A stretch of 5,307 nt of DNA from an uncultured Chlorobiales bacterium (GTDB taxonomy: Bacteria > Bacteroidota > Chlorobiia > Chlorobiales > Chlorobiaceae). The notes below the pieces were generated by a model. It worked only from the letters and a program-made list of their open reading frames with translations. It searched no databases and had not been told where the DNA came from. Positions 1 to 5,307 of this stretch are shown here, in pieces. The DNA lies in the NCBI GenBank assembly GCA_903901395.1, contig CAIUQW010000216.1:1-5307 (forward strand), written 5' to 3'. Position 1 is the first letter of the stretch; each line of letters starts with the position of its first letter. The translations under genes were made by a program, and so were the position numbers.

Positions 1-683
1 CGGAACGACGGGTACACGAGCATATCAGGGAGCTGTCCAAGGAGCTGGTCATGCTTTCGGAGACGGTGCTGAGCAATTTCGAGGACGCGCTGGCCGCCGT
101 GCGAGCGCAGGATGTGCAGGCCGCCCGCAGGGTCAGGTCGGTGGACGACGAGATCAATCTCGCCGAGGTGCGGCTGGAGGAGCGGTGCCTTGCGTTTCTC
201 GCGCTGCAACAGCCGGTCGCGCGCGACTTGCGAACCATCGTGACCATCATCAAGATCAACGACGACCTCGAACGCATCGGCGATCTTGCTGTGCACATCG
301 TCGAGCGGATGCCTGACCTCGGCACGGATGCCATTGATCGATACGAGTTCGACAAGATGGGCGGCGTCGCCTCGCAGATGGTACGGCGCTCGATCGAGGC
401 GTTCGTGGATCGTGACCGGCACATCGCCGGGCAGGTGTGCAGTTCAGACGAAGAGGTCGATACAATGCACCGCCTCGTCTTCAAGAAGGTTGCCGAAGGG
501 ATGAAGAGCGGCTCCAGCAACACCGAGCAACTGCTTGCCGTGCTGAGCGTCTCGCGCTACATCGAACGCATGGCCGACCACGCCACCCGCATCGCCCGCG
601 AAGTAATTTATCTCGTCACCGGCGAAATCGTCCGCCACAACGAAGACACCTTCGAAAAACTCATCCAGTCGTTCAAGGACTGA
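1..683 (+). CDS. phoU: PhoU-family phosphate transport/signalling regulator, 5' end outside window
   Basis: PhoU is a cytoplasmic helical protein that links the PstSCAB phosphate transporter to the PhoR/PhoB-type two-component system and dampens phosphate uptake signalling. The frame is open to the left edge from base 3 (226 residues visible). The first ATG, at 51, is probably not the start, because the residues before it (ERRVHEHIRELSKELV) already fit the first PhoU helix. Two copies of the metal-binding PhoU signature are visible, counted from the ATG at 51: DDLERIGDLA (about 71-80, with E74 and D78) and YIERMADHAT (about 170-179, with E172 and D176). This is the expected pair of three-helix PhoU repeats. 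Total length is near the family's usual 215-235 residues, so only a few residues are missing. The gene is GC-rich and is followed after 39 bases by a strong terminator, so it is probably the last gene of its unit. In many bacteria that unit is pst-phoU, but the upstream genes are not in view. Confidence 0.95.
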   Translation, partial: ERRVHEHIRELSKELVMLSETVLSNFEDALAAVRAQDVQAARRVRSVDDEINLAEVRLEERCLAFLALQQPVARDLRTIVTIIKINDDLERIGDLAVHIVERMPDLGTDAIDRYEFDKMGGVASQMVRRSIEAFVDRDRHIAGQVCSSDEEVDTMHRLVFKKVAEGMKSGSSNTEQLLAVLSVSRYIERMADHATRIAREVIYLVTGEIVRHNEDTFEKLIQSFKD

Positions 684-722
684 GGGTTGTACTATCTGCC
701 GCTGATAAGGGTTACGATACAG

Positions 723-766
723 AATCCCGCTGCCGGAATGTGTGCTCCGGTGGCGGGATTTTTTTT
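723..766 (+). terminator. Intrinsic terminator after phoU
   Basis: The left arm AATCCCGCTGCCGGA (723-737) pairs with TCCGGTGGCGGGATT (746-760), a 15-bp stem with two G-U wobbles, closing an 8-base loop. It runs straight into eight T residues (759-766). It lies about 40 bases past the phoU stop and isolates phoU from the next + strand gene. Confidence 0.93.
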
Positions 767-869
767 GTGATGGGTGGCGGTATCTTAAAGAAGATCAGGA
801 ATATTCCGTAAACTTGATATAAACGTTGGCCGAGTAGTACCCTTTTTCTGAACCTTTCACTTCTCGGAT

Positions 870-1838
870 ATGTCATCAAATGAGAAATGTCCTGTTTGCG
901 ACAATGAAGTAGAACGGCTTGAGCATGATCTGGCGACGAACGTGGTTCAAATTGACTGTCCGCACTGCGGAAATTTTGCGCTTTCTGGATCATTGGAGGT
1001 GGAGCTTCGGTCGCTTCTGAAGCAGCAGGATGCACAACCAAAGCTGAGCCACGCTTTGCGCAGGTCTCAAGAATCATCTGCTCGGCCATTTTTTGATACC
1101 TATGCGGCTGAGGCTGCGCTCAAACAGCCACTTCCTCGCCCACGCGAACAAGCTGATTTTCTTGTGCGTTGGTTAGCTGAGAATTCGCCAGGTCCGGGTG
1201 AACAAGTTTTGGTGAACTATGCTAATAACGGAGCTATTGTTGGTGCCAAGAGTGAGCCTGGTTTTGAGCTGGTAATTGATCACTTATTTGAGTGTGGTTT
1301 GTTTACTGGTGAAAAATCAAGAGCATTAGGTTGCAGTGATGCAGCCTTTGCTACTTTGACTTTCGCGGGATGGGAACAATATGAGAATCTACTTCGGAGT
1401 GGACAGGTTTATCGCAAGGCTTTCATGGCGATGAAGTTTGGTGATCCAGCATTGGACAATGTTCTGGAAAATGTTCTCAAGCCAAGCGCAAAAAGAGCTG
1501 GCTTTGATTTGTTCAAGTTGACCGAGAGGCCAAAAGCCGGGATCATTGACAACCGTATGCGCGTTGAAATTCAGGCGTCAGATTTTGTTGTCGCCGATCT
1601 TTCTCACGACAATCTTGGCGCTTATTGGGAAGCAGGTTATGCGGAAGGTTTGGGTAAACCGGTGATATATACATGCGAGAGATCAAAGTTCGAACAGGCG
1701 AAAACCCATTTCGATACAAATCATCACCTGACAATTCTCTGGGATGCTGATGCTCCAGAGATATGTTCAGATGAGTTTACAGCAACCATTCGCGCTACGC
1801 TTCCGCACATAGCCAAGATGGATGACGGTATCGAATGA
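870..1838 (+). CDS. Zinc-ribbon protein with C-terminal nucleoside 2-deoxyribosyltransferase-like domain
   Basis: This 322-residue protein has three visible parts. Residues 1-40 form a zinc ribbon with CPVC (C7, C10) and CPHCG (C30, C33). Residues about 94-175 look like a small helical, possibly winged-helix, segment ending in LTFAGWEQYENL. Residues about 183-270 resemble the nucleoside 2-deoxyribosyltransferase/TIR-like fold: AFMAMKFGD, then IIDNRMRVEIQASDFVVADL, then DNLGAYWEAGYAEGLGKPV. E254 in YWEAGY is the best candidate for the catalytic Glu. Known NDT enzymes break or exchange N-glycosidic bonds of nucleosides, and related domains occur in nucleotide-based defence proteins. A role here in cleaving or sensing a nucleotide is inference. 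The start at 870 is forced: a stop in frame lies at 849-851 and the ribbon begins at residue 7. No good Shine-Dalgarno is seen. The gene stands alone, behind the phoU terminator, with lower GC than phoU, which suggests acquisition. No signal peptide or membrane segment is visible. Confidence 0.88.
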   Translation: MSSNEKCPVCDNEVERLEHDLATNVVQIDCPHCGNFALSGSLEVELRSLLKQQDAQPKLSHALRRSQESSARPFFDTYAAEAALKQPLPRPREQADFLVRWLAENSPGPGEQVLVNYANNGAIVGAKSEPGFELVIDHLFECGLFTGEKSRALGCSDAAFATLTFAGWEQYENLLRSGQVYRKAFMAMKFGDPALDNVLENVLKPSAKRAGFDLFKLTERPKAGIIDNRMRVEIQASDFVVADLSHDNLGAYWEAGYAEGLGKPVIYTCERSKFEQAKTHFDTNHHLTILWDADAPEICSDEFTATIRATLPHIAKMDDGIE

Positions 1839-1903
1839 TATCAGCTGATTAAATATTTACCCGATTATTTTCTCCGCTAATCTCGCCTGCGCGAGTTGTG
1901 AAT

Positions 1904-2059
1904 TTAATTGTCCGCATTCAACTGATCGAGCAGATTTTTTACGGAGTTTGCCGTTTTAAGCTCGCCTCGTCATGCGGATTTGATTGCTTCGATTGTTTCG
2001 GCATTTGGAATGAGAGGCTCGAAAGGTAGCGCCTTTTCGGCGGCAACTGTTATCGATAA
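1904..2059 (-). pseudogene. RelB/DinJ-family antitoxin remnant (3' part, in-frame stop)
   Basis: On the - strand one frame reads ITVAAEKALPFEPLIPN, then AETIEAIKSA, a TGA stop (1970-1972), and then in the same frame RGELKTANSVKNLLDQLNADN with a TAA stop at 1904-1906. The AAEKALPFE, IPNAETIEA and RGEL...LLDQLNAD pieces fit the C-terminal half of RelB/DinJ antitoxins, which bind and neutralise a RelE/YafQ-type mRNA-cleaving toxin and repress their own promoter. Family members usually carry an Arg (ARRGEL) where the TGA stands, so a single CGA-to-TGA transition explains the break. The N-terminal ribbon-helix-helix half is missing: upstream the frame runs into the hairpin at 2064-2101 and the SDR 3' region. 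No toxin gene follows on the - strand. The upper boundary is approximate. An ATG at 2116 is in frame through the hairpin and would give a 48-residue peptide, but the part before about 2059 does not look like antitoxin. Confidence 0.75.
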
Positions 2060-2101
2060 AACAAACAGGCTGTCCCGGATTTGTTTCCGAGACAGCCTGT
2101 T
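2058..2101 (-). terminator. Intrinsic terminator of the SDR gene / - strand unit
   Basis: A perfect 11-bp stem AACAGGCTGTC (2064-2074) / GACAGCCTGTT (2091-2101) continues inward, after one C/A mismatch, with CGGA/TCCG (2076-2079 / 2086-2089) around a 6-base loop. Read on the - strand the hairpin is followed by TTTGTTTT (2065 down to 2058), whereas the + strand has no T run after it. It therefore serves the - strand gene ending at 2172, about 70 bases downstream of its stop. Its T run touches the antitoxin remnant. Confidence 0.85.
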
Positions 2102-2171
2102 ACCATTGTCCAGCATCGTTCAGTTTTTTGCAGACATTGCAAGCTGTTCAGTGCAAGCCGCGCTACTACTT

Positions 2172-2915
2172 TCACAGCATCAGCAATCCGCCCGAAACCG
2201 GAATGTAGCACCCCGTCACGAAGCGGCTGTGGTCGGAAGCGACGGCAAGCACCGCTCCGGCGATGTCTTCCGGGAGGGCGACGCGCTTGAGCGGAGCCAT
2301 CTCGCCGATCATCGCTTTCTGCTCCTCGGGCAACCACGCCGTGGCGTCGGTGAGCGTAAGGCCGGGAGCAACCACGTTGACGCGCACGCCGAAGGGGCCG
2401 ACCTCTTCGGCAAGCGAGCGGACGAAGGCGTCGAGGCCCGATTTCGCGGTGCTGTGCACGATGAAGCCCGGCGACGGGTGGCGGGACAATGTGCTCGAAA
2501 TGGCGATGATACTGCCCGATTTCCGCTCGATCATCCCCGGCAGCACCGCCTGACAGCAGAAAAAAATCGACTTCAGCTCGCCGGTGAGCTTCGCCTCGAA
2601 CTCTTCCCAGGTAAATTGCGTGAACGGCTTGACCGGAAAACCAATCGAAGCGTTGCCGACAAGCAGATCGACCGGCCCGAGGCTCGCTTCCACCTCGGCG
2701 ACCATCGCGCGAACCTGCACCTCGTCGCGCACATCCGCCCGCACGGCGAGCGCCCTGCCGCCAGCCTGCGTGATCTCATCGACCACCGCGCGAGCCGCGC
2801 TTTCGCTCTGGAAGTAATTGACCGCCACCGCCGCGCCTTCGGCGGCAAGAAGCTGCGCCGTAGCCCGTCCAATACCTCGGCTCGCGCCCGTAACCAATGC
2901 GACTTTGCCTTTCAT
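2172..2915 (-). CDS. Short-chain dehydrogenase/reductase (FabG-like), catalytic Tyr replaced by His
   Basis: This is a 247-residue classical SDR with a Rossmann fold that binds NAD(P)H in the cytoplasm. The nucleotide-binding motif TGASRGIG lies at residues 9-16. D61 (ADV) is at the adenine-contact position, NAS at 88-90 stands for the usual NAG, and the substrate-site serines are in ISS (139-141). The PG after the active site lies at 184-185, and the C-terminal VTGCYIPVSGG is typical. In the YxxxK catalytic motif the sequence reads HSTAK: K158 is present, but His154 sits where Tyr is expected. The overall form is closest to 3-oxoacyl-ACP reductase-like SDRs, but substrate and even activity are uncertain. 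The start at 2915 is preferred over an upstream in-frame start at 2969 because family proteins begin at MKGKVALVTG, and GGGG (2923-2926) lies 7 bases upstream. The longer form would overlap the ankyrin stop. The gene is GC-rich, unlike its AT-rich upstream neighbour 37 bases away, and is followed by its own terminator. Confidence 0.93.
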   Translation of the reverse strand: MKGKVALVTGASRGIGRATAQLLAAEGAAVAVNYFQSESAARAVVDEITQAGGRALAVRADVRDEVQVRAMVAEVEASLGPVDLLVGNASIGFPVKPFTQFTWEEFEAKLTGELKSIFFCCQAVLPGMIERKSGSIIAISSTLSRHPSPGFIVHSTAKSGLDAFVRSLAEEVGPFGVRVNVVAPGLTLTDATAWLPEEQKAMIGEMAPLKRVALPEDIAGAVLAVASDHSRFVTGCYIPVSGGLLML

Positions 2916-2952
2916 TTTTTTACCCCATTTTTTTATTACAACAAGAGTATCA

Positions 2953-4761
2953 TTACTGCTCTTTTCCACCAGCGTTCTTGATCAATATAATAACATCTTT
3001 GTGATTATTTTTTATTGCATCACTTAATGGCGTATCGCCATAATTATTATGAACATTGACATCAGCGCCGCCCTTGATGAGTAAATCAACGATCTCCTTA
3101 TTACCTTGCTGCGCAGCCAAATGCAAAGGGGTATATCCTTGACCTGCTTTACTATTTATATCTGCATGAAGATCAAGTAAAGTTCTTACAGCAATAATCT
3201 TGTTATTTTCTGCGGCTTTATGCAACGCCGTCCAACCGTATTCACGACTATTGACATTTGCTCCTTTTCCGACAAAATACTCTACCATTTCTTTATCATC
3301 GAACATCGCCGCAGTTATCAATAAGTTTTGCTTGTTAATTCCTGCATTGATTCTTGTGGGATATTTTTCAAGAAACTCATCAATGCTTTTAAGATCATTC
3401 AGAAGAATAGCATTAAACAATCGTTCTTCTTCCATCCGTTCATCTGGTTTCTCTTCTTTCAAGGAAAGTCCTGATTTTTTACTAATTTTCTGTTTATTCC
3501 AACTATATTTTCGAATCATATCAAGCAAATCTCTCCTCTGTGACCGAGCAGCTTCTATTGCCGCTGTCGTTCCGGCTGCATTCTGAATATTAATATCAGC
3601 ACCTTTCTCAAGGAGATATTGTACAACATCATTTTTTCCTGCATGAGTAGCCACGAGTAATGACGTTGATTGCGAATAATCTCGACTATTAATCATAGAC
3701 GGATTTTTAGCCAATAGTGATTTCACCTTGTTCAAATCTCCATTCAAAGCAGCATAATGAATCGGATACTGAGCCAGACGTTCAGAATTAAATGGCTGAT
3801 TTTTCATAATATCATCAAAAGGGACTGGCTCTTGCTTGCTGTATTTTCCTATCATTTTAACCAAATCATCCATTTGAAAATACGACGCTACAACAACAGG
3901 AACCCAACCAATGTTATTTGGAATGGATACATCCGCACCTTTATCGAGCAAGTATTGTACAACATTTCTTTTTCCAGCAGCAGTTGCCACGAGAAGCGGG
4001 GTTGATTTCGAGTAATCTTTACTATTCAGTAGTTTGTGATTTTTTTTCAGGAGTGTTTTTATTTTATTCAAGTCACCGCACCATGCCGCATAATGCAGAG
4101 GATATTGTTTTAAACGCTCAGGAATAAAGGGTATATCATTTCCTTTGATAACCTCATTATCCTTCGGCAAATCCACGGCACCATGACTTTCAAGTATTTT
4201 TGCTATATCATCAGGATATTCCATGGATGCTCTGTGCAAAGGAGTCCAGCCATCTTTGTTTATTACATTGACATCAGCTCCCCTTTGCAGCAAAAGCTCC
4301 ACCATCGCTTTATGTTTTCCAAACACAGCTTCAGAAAGAGGTGTCTCCCCCTCATTATCAGGAGTATTGATTTCTGCACTTTTATTGAGCAATATTTCAG
4401 CTATTTCTATATTTCCAGAATAAGCTGCAGAATGCAAAGGCGAAGTACCGTCATAACTTTTCAGATTAACATCTGCGCCATTATTGACAAGCAACAATAC
4501 AATGTCTTTGTATTTTGATGCCGCAACATGCAAGGGGCTCATTCTACTACTCAAAGTCTCATTGACATCACATCCACTTTCGATTAAAAATTTCACAACC
4601 TCCGTGCGCCCGTTAAGAGCCGCATAATACAACGGAGTGATACCTCGATCATCTCTGCTTGAAAGCAGTTCGTGATTCTTTTCTACAAGTGATTTGACCT
4701 TTGCAAGATCACCAACTTGCGCTGCATCATGAATCTCACCGGCAAACGCGAAATGGTTCAA
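2953..4761 (-). CDS. Ankyrin-repeat protein, probably secreted; continuous frame lacks its true start
   Basis: The uninterrupted frame from a TTG at 4761 gives 602 residues made of about sixteen or seventeen ankyrin-like units (33-residue period, with TPLHxAA, hVxxLLxxGADVN). There are clear repeats at about 8-200, 211-420 and 445-600, and the last two blocks are joined by a charged Lys/Glu-rich linker (421-445). Ankyrin arrays bind other proteins, and no catalytic domain is seen. Each block opens with a variant unit of the form GDLxKVKSLLxKNxxLINSRD (blocks at 18, 229 and 341, more divergent at 455). Residues 211-322 and 323 to about 421 are a tandem duplication. The TTG is not a convincing start: it falls inside the hydrophobic core of a signal peptide that continues upstream in the same frame (VFALSVLLL, then NHFAFA before GE). 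The good ATG and ribosome site are at 4829, one base out of frame, so this copy is either frameshifted or needs slippage. If read through, the product is about 625 residues with a cleavable signal peptide. It is AT-rich, 75 bases after the TPR gene and 37 before the SDR. Confidence 0.88.
   Translation of the reverse strand: MNHFAFAGEIHDAAQVGDLAKVKSLVEKNHELLSSRDDRGITPLYYAALNGRTEVVKFLIESGCDVNETLSSRMSPLHVAASKYKDIVLLLVNNGADVNLKSYDGTSPLHSAAYSGNIEIAEILLNKSAEINTPDNEGETPLSEAVFGKHKAMVELLLQRGADVNVINKDGWTPLHRASMEYPDDIAKILESHGAVDLPKDNEVIKGNDIPFIPERLKQYPLHYAAWCGDLNKIKTLLKKNHKLLNSKDYSKSTPLLVATAAGKRNVVQYLLDKGADVSIPNNIGWVPVVVASYFQMDDLVKMIGKYSKQEPVPFDDIMKNQPFNSERLAQYPIHYAALNGDLNKVKSLLAKNPSMINSRDYSQSTSLLVATHAGKNDVVQYLLEKGADINIQNAAGTTAAIEAARSQRRDLLDMIRKYSWNKQKISKKSGLSLKEEKPDERMEEERLFNAILLNDLKSIDEFLEKYPTRINAGINKQNLLITAAMFDDKEMVEYFVGKGANVNSREYGWTALHKAAENNKIIAVRTLLDLHADINSKAGQGYTPLHLAAQQGNKEIVDLLIKGGADVNVHNNYGDTPLSDAIKNNHKDVIILIKNAGGKEQ
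3499..3795 (-). repeat. Ankyrin gene internal tandem repeat, unit 2
   Basis: Encodes residues 323 to about 421 (PFNSERLAQYPIHYAALNGD onward), matching unit 1 through KMIGKYS / DMIRKYS. The end of the unit is approximate because it then passes into a charged linker absent from unit 1. Confidence 0.72.
3796..4131 (-). repeat. Ankyrin gene internal tandem repeat, unit 1
   Basis: Encodes residues 211-322 (PFIPERLKQYPLHYAAWCGD onward). It is the first of two adjacent modules with an offset of exactly 112 codons. DNA similarity is visible too: the segment around 3955-4018 (tattgtacaacat, gccacgag, gttgat, cgagtaatc on the + strand) recurs at 3616-3683. Confidence 0.75.
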
Positions 4762-4829
4762 TAATAATACAGATAACGCAAAAACAGAGCCATACCTAAT
4801 TGCTCTTACAGTAATCTTTTTTTTCTCAT
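4762..4829 (-). other. Signal-peptide leader of the ankyrin gene, out of frame by one base at an A8 run
   Basis: On the - strand ATG at 4829 is followed by AGA and an A-rich run (4817-4824, eight A residues). As written it encodes only MRKKRLL and stops at TAA (4806-4808). With one more A (or two fewer) the same ATG would read MRKKKITVRAIRYGSVFALS, then VLLLNHFAFA, then GEIHDAAQ in frame with the ankyrin body. This is a textbook Sec signal peptide: basic start, hydrophobic core, and AFA before the cut, 30 residues long. The frame after the run has no ATG, GTG or TTG until 4761, inside the signal core. The homopolymer may be a sequencing error, a real mutation, a phase-variable tract or a slippage site; the window alone cannot tell. 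Confidence 0.8.
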
Positions 4830-4842
4830 GATCACTCCCTTT
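4830..4842 (-). promoter_or_regulatory. Strong Shine-Dalgarno for the ATG at 4829
   Basis: The - strand reads AAAGGGAGTGATC directly before the ATG. It differs only by a swap of two bases from AAAGGAGGTGATC, the complement of the conserved 16S rRNA 3' end. The GGGAG core stands 5 bases before the ATG, a proper spacing. This identifies 4829 as the intended start of the ankyrin gene, although the downstream frame is broken. No comparable site precedes the TTG at 4761. Confidence 0.8.
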
Positions 4843-4852
4843 GCGGTTTTTT

Positions 4853-4881
4853 CTTAATAAATTATTTATTTTTCTATTAAG
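4853..4881. repeat. AT-only inverted repeats between TPR and ankyrin genes
   Basis: CTTAATA (4853-4859) and TATTAAG (4875-4881) are inverted arms, and the smaller palindrome AATAAAT-T-ATTTATT (4856-4870) overlaps the left arm. Weak A/T pairing makes a terminator unlikely. The AT-rich stretch could hold a promoter or operator for the ankyrin gene, but no clear -35/-10 pair was identified. Confidence 0.3.
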
Positions 4882-4904
4882 ATTGCTTTCCCCTCATCGC
4901 TCAC

Positions 4905-5307
4905 TCATCTCTTGTTTTTATTTATTTTAATAATCTCATTAAGATTATTCCTTACATTCTTTGTGTCTGGATGTTCGCTGCCAAGCTGCTTTTCACGAAT
5001 TGCCACTATACGTCGTAATATTGGCTCAGCCTCCACGAAACGGCCTTCAAAGATATACACTATCGATAAGTTATTAAGAGTTTTTGCAACATCGAGACAA
5101 TCTTTTCCAAGTGTTTCCTCCCTGATTTTCAATGAACGTAAAAAATATCGCTCTGCCTCAATGTAGTTTTTTCGATAAACACAGAGCATACCTAGATCAT
5201 TAAGTGTTGATGCAAATTCAGGATGACCAGAACCATAAACCTTTTCTTTTATCCTTAAAACTTGACTAAATGTCAATTCTGCTTCCCCATATTTTCCACC
5301 ATACTGA
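4905..5307 (-). CDS. TPR-repeat protein (kinesin-light-chain type), N-terminal part outside window
   Basis: The frame is open to the right edge and 133 residues are visible. A TTG at 5276 is not the start, because the residues before it (QYGGKYGEAE) complete a TPR helix pair. Three tandem 42-residue units of the kinesin-light-chain/TPR_10-12 type are seen. They share the pattern Y-x-EAE-xx-(F/L)-x-R-x-(L/V)-x-IRE-x-LG-x-(H/D)-x-(D/E)-x-A-x-T-LNNL. Examples are EAERYFLRSLKIREETLG and EAEPILRRIVAIREKQLGSE, which ends in HPDTKNVRNNL. The array closes with a Lys/Asn-rich tail and TGA at 4905-4907. Such TPR arrays mediate protein contacts and, in bacteria, often sit behind an N-terminal enzymatic or NTPase domain. 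Whether one exists here cannot be seen. The gene is AT-rich like the ankyrin gene, which follows 75 bases downstream on the same strand, so the two are probably co-acquired or co-transcribed. Confidence 0.88.
   Translation of the reverse strand, partial: QYGGKYGEAELTFSQVLRIKEKVYGSGHPEFASTLNDLGMLCVYRKNYIEAERYFLRSLKIREETLGKDCLDVAKTLNNLSIVYIFEGRFVEAEPILRRIVAIREKQLGSEHPDTKNVRNNLNEIIKINKNKR

Larger units (their letters stand above)
1839..2171. other. 333-base interval between convergent genes
   Basis: This stretch separates the convergent NDT-fold gene (+) and SDR gene (-). It contains a 10-base palindrome ATCAGCTGAT (1840-1849) just past the + strand stop, a small 5-bp hairpin CTCGC/GCGAG (1882-1895) without a T run, the antitoxin remnant (1904 to about 2059) and the - strand terminator (2064-2101). 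No convincing + strand terminator for the NDT-fold gene was found. Bases 2102-2171 are a plain 3' untranslated stretch of the SDR gene with no other feature seen. Confidence 0.7.

Noticed and set aside
437..811. 124-codon + strand frame inside and past phoU
   Set aside because: It is an Arg/His-rich out-of-frame reading of phoU that runs through the terminator hairpin.
814..840. TTGATA upstream of the NDT-fold gene considered as a -35 box
   Set aside because: No acceptable -10 box stands at 16-18 bases, so the promoter cannot be supported.
712..1089. 125-codon open frame on the - strand
   Set aside because: It overlaps the phoU terminator and the start of the NDT-fold gene, and shows no motif or ribosome site.
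1882..1895. CTCGC/GCGAG hairpin considered as a terminator for the NDT-fold gene
   Set aside because: It has only a 5-bp stem and no following T run on either strand.
1857..1951. - strand frame ending in GQLNSQLAQARLAEKIIG before a TAA, just after the antitoxin remnant; considered as a toxin or other gene end
   Set aside because: It is only about 30 codons, has no start or ribosome site, overlaps the antitoxin frame and does not resemble RelE/YafQ toxins. It may be chance.
2916..2969. 18-codon N-terminal extension of the SDR
   Set aside because: It overlaps the ankyrin stop, encodes a non-conserved AT-rich stretch, and the family start MKGKVALVTG has its own GGGG ribosome site.
1980..2981. 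333-codon open frame on the + strand
   Set aside because: It is antisense to the SDR gene, which has clear family motifs. The frame is open only because of GC-rich codon use on the other strand, and its translation is Arg/His-rich with no recognisable domain.

Overview
The window looks like a bacterial chromosome segment of mixed composition. The left end (phoU) and an SDR gene are visibly GC-rich, an NDT-fold gene is intermediate, and the ankyrin and TPR genes on the right are strongly AT-rich. No marker fixes the organism. A green sulfur bacterium (Chlorobiaceae) is a low-confidence guess from the style of the PhoU and repeat proteins.

Layout: (1) Bases 1-683, + strand: the 3' part of a PhoU phosphate-signalling regulator, cut by the window edge and closed by a strong intrinsic terminator (723-766). 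(2) 870-1838, + strand: a single 322-residue gene with an N-terminal four-cysteine zinc ribbon and a C-terminal nucleoside-2-deoxyribosyltransferase-like (NDT/TIR-like) domain, a type often met among accessory and defence-type genes. (3) 1839-2171: a 333-base stretch without an intact gene. It holds the decayed 3' end of a RelB/DinJ-family antitoxin gene on the - strand, with an in-frame TGA, and a hairpin terminator for the next - strand gene. (4) 2172-2915, - strand: a short-chain dehydrogenase whose catalytic Tyr position holds His. (5) 2953-4829, - strand: a large secreted ankyrin-repeat protein whose best start codon and signal peptide are separated from the body by a one-base frame break in an A8 run. 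(6) 4905-5307, - strand: the C-terminal part of a TPR protein cut by the window end.

The TPR, ankyrin and SDR genes run in the same direction with gaps of 75 and 37 bases and no terminator between them. They could share a transcript that ends at the 2064-2101 hairpin. The TPR and ankyrin genes probably belong together by composition and type. The GC-rich SDR may be older host sequence, or an unrelated gene read from the same transcript. The most notable points are the A8 frame break at the ankyrin start (possible phase switch, slippage site, mutation or sequencing error), the antitoxin fossil, the NDT-fold protein and the Tyr-to-His SDR.
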